This document shows positions 1-6,045 of a stretch of 10,279 nucleotides of DNA, one piece after another. The position numbers and the translations under genes were made by a program. Under the pieces are notes generated by a model. The model saw only the letters and a program-made list of their open reading frames with translations, searched no databases and had not been told where the DNA came from. Each line of letters opens with the position of its first letter. Within the stretch, counting starts at the first letter, position 1. This DNA comes from Leyella stercorea (GTDB lineage Bacteria; Bacteroidota; Bacteroidia; Bacteroidales; Bacteroidaceae). The stretch spans positions 1 through 10,279 of the forward strand of contig NZ_JAHQUY010000086.1 in NCBI RefSeq assembly GCF_019052365.1, read 5' to 3'.

Positions 1-4
1 GTTG

Positions 5-107
5 AGAGTTGAGAGTTATGATATGCTTTGTTGTTTGAGTTTTTGCTCGCATTTATAACTTCTAAGAGTAATCATAACTCTCAACTCTAAATTCTCAATT
101 CTCAACT
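5..107. repeat. Inverted heptad repeats past the end of the response-regulator gene
   Basis: Positions 5-22 (AGAGTTGAGAGTTATGAT) and 71-88 are perfect 18-bp inverted repeats separated by 48 bp. Both arms are built from a 7-bp unit: GTTGAGA on the left, and AACTCTC with variants AACTCTA and AATTCTC on the right, where the series continues to about 107. The transcript of the two-component operon would run into this region after the stop codon at 128-130, so the arms could fold in the mRNA 3' end. I see no long T tract that would make it a classical terminator. It may be a dispersed intergenic repeat of the genome; that is inference. Confidence 0.6.
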
Positions 108-128
108 GAACGAATTGAAAATTCGTTC
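108..128 (-). terminator. Hairpin immediately after the response-regulator stop codon
   Basis: GAACGAATT (108-116), loop GAA (117-119) and AATTCGTTC (120-128) form a perfect 9-bp stem. Read on the minus strand, it starts at the last base of the TAG stop codon (128-130). No run of T follows, so this is at best a weak or non-canonical terminator or a 3'-end stabilising hairpin for the operon mRNA. The hairpin is certain; its role is inferred. Confidence 0.35.
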
Positions 129-862
129 TACCTTCCCAAATACTTGTCTGCAAGGTATTCGCTCAGCGCATCCTTATACATATCTCCGATTGGCAGATTC
201 GTGTCAGTATCCATCACGATGCGGTTCTTTGTCACCTCCTGCACATGATTCATGTTCACGATATACGAGCGATGAATACGCAGGAAGTTGGACGGCAGAC
301 GCTCCTCCATGCGTTTCATAGCAAGAAGCATGATGATAGGGCGCGACTGTCCGTCTACATGCACCTTCAGATACTCCGACATGCCCTCGATGTAGCGTAT
401 GTCGGCTATCTTTACGCGCACCACCTTATGCTCCGTCTTCAGGAAGATGTTCTCGTCTGTCTGCTCAGGCTCAGGATCAGCGGTGAGAGGCAGCGGCGCA
501 TTGTTGTGCTCATAGCGTTCCTTTACGCGCAGAGCGGCACGACGGAAGTCGTCCAGGCTGAACGGTTTGAGCAGATAGTCTACGGCGTCAACCTTGAATC
601 CGTCGATAGCATATTCCGAATAGGCTGTGGTAAAGACCACGAGCGGCGGCGCCACGAGCGAGCGCACAAAGTCCATGCCGTTAAGGTCGGGCATGTTGAT
701 GTCGATGAAGATGACGTCAACGCGTTCGCTGTTGATGATGTCGCGCGCTTCGAGAGCACTTTGACACTCGCCCACGAGCGTAAGGAACGGAACCTTCGAC
801 ACATAGACTGCAAGTTGCTGGAGAGCCAACGGCTCGTCGTCGATGATAAGAGTCTTTATCAT
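128..862 (-). CDS. LytTR-family DNA-binding response regulator
   Basis: This 244-aa protein is the output half of a two-component system. The N-terminal receiver domain (about 1-120) has the acidic pair D8-D9, the phospho-acceptor D54 in FIDINMPDLNG, T78/T79 in VVFTTAYSEYA and the conserved K99 in LLKPF. After an acidic, proline-rich linker (about 121-137), residues 138-240 form a LytTR DNA-binding domain (IFLKTEHKVVRVKIADIRYIE, then NFLRIHRSYIVNMNHV). Such proteins bind pairs of direct repeats and activate transcription. The length is normal for the AlgR/LytR type. The gene lies 86 bp after the sensor kinase gene, so the two are the cognate pair. The start ATG (860-862) has no Shine-Dalgarno sequence. 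The two direct repeats just upstream (875-915) suggest autoregulation. Family assignment is firm; the target genes are unknown. Confidence 0.95.
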   Translation of the reverse strand: MIKTLIIDDEPLALQQLAVYVSKVPFLTLVGECQSALEARDIINSERVDVIFIDINMPDLNGMDFVRSLVAPPLVVFTTAYSEYAIDGFKVDAVDYLLKPFSLDDFRRAALRVKERYEHNNAPLPLTADPEPEQTDENIFLKTEHKVVRVKIADIRYIEGMSEYLKVHVDGQSRPIIMLLAMKRMEERLPSNFLRIHRSYIVNMNHVQEVTKNRIVMDTDTNLPIGDMYKDALSEYLADKYLGR

Positions 863-874
863 AGTGTTTGGATT

Positions 875-915
875 TATATGTTGGGGCGGTTGTTATATAT
901 GTTGGGGCTGTTCTT
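875..915. promoter_or_regulatory. Candidate LytTR binding site: two direct repeats with 21-bp period
   Basis: TATATGTTGGGGC occurs at 875-887 and again at 896-908, and the similarity extends to 18 of 20 bases (875-894 versus 896-915). The core TATGTTGGG (877-885 and 898-906) matches 8 of 9 positions of the LytTR half-site consensus as I recall it ([TA][AC][CA]GTTN[AG][TG]), and the 12-bp spacer is the expected one. The pair lies 13-53 bp upstream of the response-regulator start, in the gap after the kinase gene. An autoregulatory operator is the inference; a chance tandem duplication is the alternative. Confidence 0.45.
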
Positions 916-948
916 AATCTTGTTCGTTATTTCTGTTGCGCTTTATGG

Positions 949-2148
949 TTACGATACATCCGCTGTCTCGGCTTCTGCGTCGGGCAGGCGCGTCTGCATC
1001 GGTATGTCGAGCTTCACTTCGTACGTCTTTTCGCCGTCGTTGATGTCGAGCGTGTAGTCGTCGTCGTAGAGCAGTTCGAGACGTTGGCGCACGTTCTGCA
1101 GCCCCATGCCGCCTTTCTCGTTCGTGCGTTGCACCTGCGTGGGTTTGCTGTTGCAGCAGCTGAAGAGAAGTCGCTTGTCCTCCACGCGAAGTTTGATGTC
1201 GATGAACGACTCCTCGCGGTAGCTTATGCCGTGCTTGAACGCGTTCTCCACAAAGATGATCAGCATCAGCGGAGGCAGCTTCAGCTCGGGCAACTGCGGC
1301 GGAACATCCACGTTGATGTGCACCTTTCTGGTATACCTAAGGCGCATGAGCTGAACGTAGAGGTTGAGAAACTCCACCTCGCGCGTCAGCGGAATGAGCT
1401 TCTTGCTGCCTTCGTACAGAATGTGGCGCATCATCTTCGACAATTCGACGATGGTAGTCTTGGCACGTTCGGGGTCGATGTCTACGAGAGCATGAATGTT
1501 GTTGAGCGTATTCATGAAGAAGTGCGGATTAACCTGATACTTCAGATACTCCATTTGCTGTTCGAGATTACGCTGGTCGATAATCTTCTGTCGCTCTCGG
1601 TCGCGCTGCGACATGAAGTAGAGCTTCACGCCGAGGTTCATGCCCATAAGCAGCAGTCCGCCGAAGAAAGCCACCAGTTCGCCCGGTCCAAGCATAGGCA
1701 GCGGATCGATTGGCTGATAGTCAAGCGGCTTGCGGCGCATCGGGTTCTGCGGACTGCAGTAGCGTCCGTCGCCAAGCCGCACAGCCGCCACGCGCTCGTA
1801 AGCCAGCGAGTCGGCTTTCCACTCCGCCTCCATGCGTGTCTCGTCGATGTGTCTGTGCTTCGGTCGCCCCATGTAGTTGATGAACGTGCCGGCGAGCAGT
1901 ATGGCTACCGACAGACATAGGTAGGTTCCGGTCTTGCGCTTCTTCAGAAGGATGGGCAGCAGCAGGAAGTTGTGAATGGCGAACATCACAAGCCATATAC
2001 TTGTGAACGCCCATGCGTGGAATATCTCGCCCCACGAGAAGGTGATGCGGGGGTTGCCTGCCATTCGCGTGTAGATGTTTACCACGGGCGAAGCGTAGAG
2101 CATAGCCCAGATGGCAGTGTAGATTGTGTGTTCTTTACGAAAATTCAT
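949..2148 (-). CDS. LytS/YehU-type membrane sensor histidine kinase
   Basis: This 399-aa inner-membrane sensor kinase phosphorylates itself on histidine and passes the phosphate to the LytTR regulator encoded downstream. Four hydrophobic segments are visible, at about 9-28, 43-68, 75-94 and 155-179, with a roughly 60-residue hydrophilic loop (95-154) between the third and fourth. A short coiled-coil-like charged stretch (180-200) leads into the His_kinase domain with H209 in YQVNPHFFMNTLNNI, the form typical of this family rather than of HisKA. The ATP-binding part has the N box VENAFKH (300-306, N302) and the G box GGMGLQNVRQRL (346-357). There is no PAS or other recognisable sensor domain, so the signal is unknown. 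It follows the GSCFA gene by 51 bp and precedes the regulator by 86 bp, which supports co-transcription. Confidence 0.93.
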   Translation of the reverse strand: MNFRKEHTIYTAIWAMLYASPVVNIYTRMAGNPRITFSWGEIFHAWAFTSIWLVMFAIHNFLLLPILLKKRKTGTYLCLSVAILLAGTFINYMGRPKHRHIDETRMEAEWKADSLAYERVAAVRLGDGRYCSPQNPMRRKPLDYQPIDPLPMLGPGELVAFFGGLLLMGMNLGVKLYFMSQRDRERQKIIDQRNLEQQMEYLKYQVNPHFFMNTLNNIHALVDIDPERAKTTIVELSKMMRHILYEGSKKLIPLTREVEFLNLYVQLMRLRYTRKVHINVDVPPQLPELKLPPLMLIIFVENAFKHGISYREESFIDIKLRVEDKRLLFSCCNSKPTQVQRTNEKGGMGLQNVRQRLELLYDDDYTLDINDGEKTYEVKLDIPMQTRLPDAEAETADVS

Positions 2149-2199
2149 AGGCTTTTGTTTTTATAACTCTCTTTTCTTTATGTCTCCAATTGGTTCTTC

Positions 2200-3015
2200 T
2201 TAGTCTTCCATCTGCGGGTAGCGTGCCTTTAGGGCAACCAGTTTCTGATGCGTCTTCTCAATGAAGGCGCGGTGTTCTGCCGAGTCGGGGTTGAACGGGC
2301 GGTGGTTGAGCGCAGCTTTTATGGGCAGCCACTCGCTCATGAACGCCTTGGTCTTAGAGCTGAAGAACGTGTCGGCGAAGCGTTCCCAGATATAGTCGAC
2401 AGCCTGCTGCGACGGGTGCAGCATGTCGGGTGCGTAGAAGCGATAGTCGCGAAGCTCGTCGCACACAATCTCGTACGCCGGGAAGTAGACGCAGGCGTCT
2501 GTCTGCCGAGCAACTTCGTCTGCAGCCAGCAGTAGCGTAGCTTTCGACACGGCGCTGCCGTGAAAGCCGTACTTGGCGTAGCGTATGGGGCTGACGGTGA
2601 GTATGACGCGCATGTCCGGTCGGCGGTTGCGCAGTCGGGCGATGGCTTCTCGGAGATAGGCGGCGCACTCGTCTACGCTGAGGCTGCGCTCGGTGAAGAG
2701 TCGCTGCGGTCGCTTCTGGCAGTTGTCCACAATCTCGCCCGTCTCGTTGAGTATGTACACGCGGTTGGTGCCGAGCGTGAACACCGCCGTGCGCGCCACC
2801 TCAGCAGTTTCGGCTGCGAGGTAGCGCTCTACGGTGTGCAGAATGCTCGCCGGGTTGTACATCACGCCGAAGGGATTGACCGTAGCGCGAAACTTGTCGT
2901 CGACGAACCTGCTACCGATGTTGTCGGCGAAGCAGGAGCCTACGAAGAGCATGCGCTCGCATGGGTCGATAGCGAACGGCGACTTGTCTATGATGACTGG
3001 CGTGCGAAATACCAT
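2200..3015 (-). CDS. GSCFA-domain protein (SGNH/GDSL-hydrolase-like)
   Basis: This 271-aa protein carries the family's signature GSCFA at 26-30 (LFVGSCFADNIG). The layout resembles an SGNH/GDSL esterase: candidate nucleophile S27, LGTNRVYI with G82 and N84 as possible oxyanion-hole residues, TVSPIRY around 140-147, and D197-M-L-H200 in APDMLHPS as the DxxH acid-base pair near the C terminus. The biochemical role of GSCFA proteins is not settled; hydrolysis of an ester (acyl or acetyl) on a glycan or lipid would fit the fold but is inference. I see no signal peptide, so it is probably cytoplasmic. Its ATG (3013-3015) overlaps the yfhO-like stop by one base (TAATG), which points to translational coupling and a shared task with that membrane protein. 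Confidence 0.9.
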   Translation of the reverse strand: MVFRTPVIIDKSPFAIDPCERMLFVGSCFADNIGSRFVDDKFRATVNPFGVMYNPASILHTVERYLAAETAEVARTAVFTLGTNRVYILNETGEIVDNCQKRPQRLFTERSLSVDECAAYLREAIARLRNRRPDMRVILTVSPIRYAKYGFHGSAVSKATLLLAADEVARQTDACVYFPAYEIVCDELRDYRFYAPDMLHPSQQAVDYIWERFADTFFSSKTKAFMSEWLPIKAALNHRPFNPDSAEHRAFIEKTHQKLVALKARYPQMED

Positions 3016-5558
3016 TACTCTTTTTTTCTTTTAACTTCAAACAGCACTCCGCCGATGATGGCGAGAGCCAGCAGCAGATAGGCTGCGTAAGCCGCGGTCT
3101 CGGTGTTCTTCACAGACGCCGGCTTGAACGTGAGCACCACGTTGTGCTTGCCCGGCTTCACGTTGATGGCGCGCAGCACGTAGTTTACGCGACCCACCTC
3201 TACGTCCTTGCCGTCGACCGTAGCGGTCCAGCCCGGATAGTAAATCTCCGAGAACACGATCACGCCGCCCTTCGGCGACTGCACGGTGTAGCGCAGCTCG
3301 TTAGGCTCGTACTTGTCGAGACGCACGAACGCTGTGCCCTCCTGCTTTACGGCGTCGCCCAGCGCTGTCTTGAACTTGCTGTCGGCTACAGCCTCGTGAT
3401 GCAGGTCGAGACGCTTGATGGCGTCGAGCTCCTGGTTGGCGTTGTCGACATACTGGAGGCGGTCGACGAACCACGCGTTGCCGTAAGCGTACGGGTTCTG
3501 CAGCGGAACGGTCTGTCCGCCCTGCAGCGGCATGATGATATACTTCGTGTTGAGCATATTGAGCACCGGATAAACCGAGTCGCCCGGCACGCTTGTCATA
3601 TCGCCATGAGCCTTGGCGATGGCAGACATTGCCTGCTGCATCTCGGGCGCGATGTATTCGTCGATAAGCTCCTGGTAGCGGCGCAGCTTGGCTGCGTGGT
3701 AGCCGCCGATAGACTTATGGTAGTAAGACGTCTCGTTCTCGTTGAACGTGTTCGACGCGAGGTTGAGCACACGATAGTCGGGCGCTGTGTCCTGCAGAAT
3801 CTGTCGGTCGGTGGCAGTCTCCTGCTGCGGAGTCTCGCGCACGCTGCGCTCCACGAACATTCCGTCGTTGAGGTAGCGCTTGTTCACCTGCCACATATCC
3901 ACGAGGCAGAGCGCGAAGAGGAGCGCCACGGCGTACTTCGGCTGCAGTTTCTTCAGCAGAGCGAGCACGAGGACAACTGTTCCGGCGAGTATCACGAAGA
4001 ACGAACGCCAGCAGTCGGCTGTGAATATAGAGATGCGAATCTCGCGCAGGTTGCTGATGAGCGGCGTGAGATACTCGCTCGGTATAGAGGCGAGCGCGCG
4101 CAGCTCGGCGTTAGACACGAAGTCGGGGAAGAACACCGAAGGCATGATGGCGAACGCCACGCACATGCCCGCCGTAAGCAAGAAGCTGAGCGCGAGCCAC
4201 GAGCGATTCTTCACCTCGCGGCACACCAGTCGGTGCGAAGCCGTGCCGACGAGCAGTGGGGTAGTGCCCTTGAGGAAGTTCTCGGTCTCCAACACCTTCT
4301 TCAGAGCCAGCATAGCAAGCAGCGGAATGGTGAACTCGGCTATGACGAGTATCGACGCCACGGTGCGGAACTTGGCGTACATCGGCACATAGTCGAGAAA
4401 GAGGTCGGTGAACCACATGAAGTTTCTGCCCCACGCGAGCAGCACGGAGAGCACCGTCGCAGCGAGCAGCGCCCACTTCATCGGGCCTTTCACGATGAAC
4501 AGACCCAGCACGAAGAGCATCATCACGAACGCTCCGACGTACACCGGACCGCTTGTGCCCGGCTGGTCGCCCCAGTACTGACCCATCTGCTGGTATATCT
4601 GGTAGAACTCGGGGTTGGCTTTCTCCATAGCCTTCTCGTTCTGCGCCAGCGGCACCGAAGCGCCGCCCTTGGTGTTAGGCACGAGCAGCGTCCACGTCTC
4701 GTCTACGCCGTAGCTCCACTGCGTGATATAGTCGCGGTCGAGGCCGCTCGAAGTCTGGTTGGCAGAGTTCTTCTTCACCAGCTCGCTCTTGCCGCGCATC
4801 GACTCCTGCGTGTACTGCCACGTGTGGTAGAGGTTGGAGAGGTTGATCACCACGCCCAGCACCGCAGCCACCGCGCACACCGCCGTAGCCTTGGCGAAAC
4901 GCGCCATCTGCTTCTGGCGCAGAGCCTCTACGAGATAGGCTATGACCATGAACAGCACGATGAACAGATAGTAGTAAGTCATCTGCACGTGGTTAGCCTG
5001 AATCTCGAGCGCCGTGAACAGACCCGTGAGCACGAAGCCCCAAACATACTTGCCGCGGTAGGCGAGCACGATGCCCGCAATCATCGGCGGCAGATAAGCC
5101 AGCGCAATCACCTTCCAGATGTGTCCGGCGGCGATGATGATGAAGAAGTAGCTGCTGAAAGCCCATAGCAGGGAGCCCAGCACAGCCAGCTCGCGGCGGA
5201 AGTCGAACGCGCGCAGCAGGATGTAGAAGCCCAAGAGATAGGCGAACACGTACCACACGTTCTCGGGCAGCCACAGATGGTAGAACTTGCCCACGCCGTT
5301 AAGCACCTCCTGCGAGTCGTACGACGGCGCCATCTGATACGTAGGCATACCGCTGAACAAGGCGTTAGTCCAGCGGGTGCGCTCGCCCGTGCGCTGATAA
5401 TACTCGGTAAGCTCCTCGCCCGCGCCGCGTCCTGCCGACGAGTCGTGACGATAGAGAATGCGCCCCTCGGTGTCTGCCGGGAAGAAGTAGGCAAACGCGA
5501 TGACCGCAAACAACAACACTACCAGCAAGTCTGGTAGAAAGCGTTTCAAAGTCTTCAT
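3015..5558 (-). CDS. YfhO-family polytopic membrane protein
   Basis: This 847-aa integral membrane protein has about 13-14 hydrophobic segments: roughly 9-27, 102-118, 126-144, 148-166, 172-185, 194-213, 222-240, 337-357, 362-376, 397-420, 452-472, 517-535, 541-556, and one at 822-841 near the end. Between the last two lies a large soluble region (about 557-820). Its final part, with YYPGWTATVDGK (773-784) and YVLRAINVKPGKHNVVLTF (793-811), is the beta-rich C-terminal signature of the YfhO family. YfhO proteins resemble GT-C glycosyltransferases, and the Bacillus member is linked to glycosylation of lipoteichoic acid. The acidic loop after the first membrane segment (RHDSSAGRGAGEE, 37-49) sits where GT-C enzymes keep catalytic acids. 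Transfer of sugars from a lipid carrier to an envelope polymer is therefore plausible but unproven. It is the first gene of the minus-strand operon. Confidence 0.92.
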   Translation of the reverse strand: MKTLKRFLPDLLVVLLFAVIAFAYFFPADTEGRILYRHDSSAGRGAGEELTEYYQRTGERTRWTNALFSGMPTYQMAPSYDSQEVLNGVGKFYHLWLPENVWYVFAYLLGFYILLRAFDFRRELAVLGSLLWAFSSYFFIIIAAGHIWKVIALAYLPPMIAGIVLAYRGKYVWGFVLTGLFTALEIQANHVQMTYYYLFIVLFMVIAYLVEALRQKQMARFAKATAVCAVAAVLGVVINLSNLYHTWQYTQESMRGKSELVKKNSANQTSSGLDRDYITQWSYGVDETWTLLVPNTKGGASVPLAQNEKAMEKANPEFYQIYQQMGQYWGDQPGTSGPVYVGAFVMMLFVLGLFIVKGPMKWALLAATVLSVLLAWGRNFMWFTDLFLDYVPMYAKFRTVASILVIAEFTIPLLAMLALKKVLETENFLKGTTPLLVGTASHRLVCREVKNRSWLALSFLLTAGMCVAFAIMPSVFFPDFVSNAELRALASIPSEYLTPLISNLREIRISIFTADCWRSFFVILAGTVVLVLALLKKLQPKYAVALLFALCLVDMWQVNKRYLNDGMFVERSVRETPQQETATDRQILQDTAPDYRVLNLASNTFNENETSYYHKSIGGYHAAKLRRYQELIDEYIAPEMQQAMSAIAKAHGDMTSVPGDSVYPVLNMLNTKYIIMPLQGGQTVPLQNPYAYGNAWFVDRLQYVDNANQELDAIKRLDLHHEAVADSKFKTALGDAVKQEGTAFVRLDKYEPNELRYTVQSPKGGVIVFSEIYYPGWTATVDGKDVEVGRVNYVLRAINVKPGKHNVVLTFKPASVKNTETAAYAAYLLLALAIIGGVLFEVKRKKE

Positions 5559-5586
5559 TGATATTCTTGTTTTTTTTGATTATACA

Positions 5587-5601
5587 ATGTAAACGTTCAC
5601 G
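5587..5601. promoter_or_regulatory. LacI-type operator-like sequence in the yfhO leader
   Basis: ATGTAAACGTTCACG resembles the LacI/CcpA-family operator pattern centred on CG (TGTAAACGTTTACA-like), with 12 of 14 core bases matching. It lies 29-43 bp upstream of the yfhO-like start and downstream of its proposed -7 box, where a bound repressor would block transcription. One partial match is weak evidence. Confidence 0.2.
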
Positions 5602-5633
5602 TTGCGATATACATTAATATATATACAACTCTG

Positions 5634-5641
5634 CAAAGTTA
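5634..5641 (-). promoter_or_regulatory. Promoter -7 element of the yfhO-GSCFA-kinase-regulator operon
   Basis: On the minus strand this reads TAACTTTG, an exact match to the Bacteroidetes primary-sigma -7 element TAnnTTTG. It lies 75 bp before the ATG at 5558, giving a leader of about 65-70 nt that is very AT-rich (TATATATATTAATG). No good -33 TTTG is found at the usual 19-21 bp spacing; the nearest TTTG (5653-5656) is too close. Confidence 0.5.
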
Positions 5642-5702
5642 CAGAAATAATTCAAAATACGCCGTAATCGAACCCTTTTTTCTTGCGCTTTGCGTCGGGC
5701 AG

Positions 5703-5812
5703 CGTCCGCCGTCCGATCAGATCCCGTCCGCCGCCCGATCGGATTCCGTCCGCCGCCCAATCGGATTCCGTCCGCCGTCCGATCAGATTCCGTCCGCTGC
5801 CCGATGAGAATA
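5703..5812. repeat. GC-rich 22-bp tandem repeat, about five copies
   Basis: Five head-to-tail units of 22 bp start at 5703, 5725, 5747, 5769 and 5791. All begin CGTCCGC and the first four share CGTCCGCCGyCCrATCrGATyC. Units 1-4 differ from each other at only a few positions; unit 5 decays after CGTCCGCTGCCCGAT. The array is far richer in G+C than the flanking intergenic DNA. As 22 is not a multiple of three, it does not encode a repeated peptide. There are no spacers, so it is not CRISPR. Slippage expansion or a set of binding sites spaced two helical turns apart are possible explanations. Confidence 0.9.
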
Positions 5813-5838
5813 TCTCAAGGAGTATGGGCAAAAACGTA

Positions 5839-5859
5839 GCGGAGGTCTCCGGCCTCCGC
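5839..5859. repeat. Strong GC hairpin between the repeat array and the dnaK promoter
   Basis: GCGGAGG (5839-5845) and CCTCCGC (5853-5859) form a perfect 7-bp stem with a 7-nt loop. On the minus strand it is followed by TACGTTTTTGCC, a short T run, so it could weakly terminate stray minus-strand transcription. It could also be a remnant of a dispersed repeat. Confidence 0.4.
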
Positions 5860-5891
5860 AGCACCAAGTCGAACACTAATAGTGTAAAAAC

Positions 5892-5949
5892 TGTCACTAA
5901 AACAGCTCCGAGTGTCATTCTGTCAGACACGGCACAGCGCCGTTTGTCA
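5892..5949 (+). promoter_or_regulatory. Cluster of TGTCA motifs upstream of the dnaK promoter
   Basis: TGTCA occurs at 5892-5896, 5913-5917, 5921-5925 and 5945-5949, all on the plus strand. The central pair reads TGTCATTCTGTCAG with an 8-bp period. The cluster ends 25 bp before the -24 element. It could be the binding site of an activator of dnaK transcription, such as an NtrC-type enhancer-binding protein; the function is inferred from position and repetition only. Confidence 0.35.
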
Positions 5950-5973
5950 GCAAAAAACCTGCGCAACCCCATT

Positions 5974-5988
5974 TGGCACGCCATTTGT
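5974..5988 (+). promoter_or_regulatory. Candidate sigma-54 (-24/-12) promoter of dnaK
   Basis: TGGCAC (5974-5979), five bases, then TTGT (5985-5988) matches the sigma-54 pattern TGGCAC-N5-TTGC except for the final C. The GG and the -12 G keep the exact 12-base register. Transcription would start near 6000, leaving a leader of about 46 nt. No TAnnTTTG element sits at a sensible place upstream of dnaK. A CCCCATTT (5967-5974) resembling the proteobacterial heat-shock -10 box overlaps it, but no CTTGAA-like -35 partner is seen. Confidence 0.4.
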
Positions 5989-6045
5989 ATATCAGTAAGC
6001 GAAAACATCAACCAATTAAAGTAAAAAATAAAAAAACGAAATATT

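Larger units (their letters stand above)
5559..6045. other. Divergent intergenic region between yfhO-like gene and dnaK
   Basis: This 487-bp stretch has no convincing gene. From left to right it holds an AT-rich leader and -7 element for the yfhO-like operon, a GC-rich 22-bp tandem repeat array (5703-5812), a 7-bp GC hairpin (5839-5859), a cluster of TGTCA motifs (5892-5949) and a -24/-12 promoter candidate (5974-5988) before dnaK. Open frames that cross the region on either strand run through the repeat array in shifting frames, or start inside dnaK, and show no family resemblance. Confidence 0.7.

Noticed and set aside
245..1920. Plus-strand open frames of 270 and 350 codons (245-1057 and 868-1920)
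   Set aside because: Both lie antisense to the well-supported regulator and kinase genes and resemble no protein family.
3144..5168. A 674-codon open frame on the plus strand opposite the yfhO-like gene
   Set aside because: It is the antisense shadow of a clear membrane-protein gene; its product is rich in His, Arg and Glu with no domain, as expected from reading GC-rich codons backwards.
5703..5812. CRISPR array
   Set aside because: The 22-bp units are directly adjacent with no spacers, and no cas gene is nearby.
5967..5974. CCCCATTT as a sigma-32 heat-shock -10 box for dnaK
   Set aside because: There is no CTTGAA-like -35 element at the right distance, and Bacteroidetes are not known to use a classical RpoH; the overlapping -24/-12 pattern fits better.
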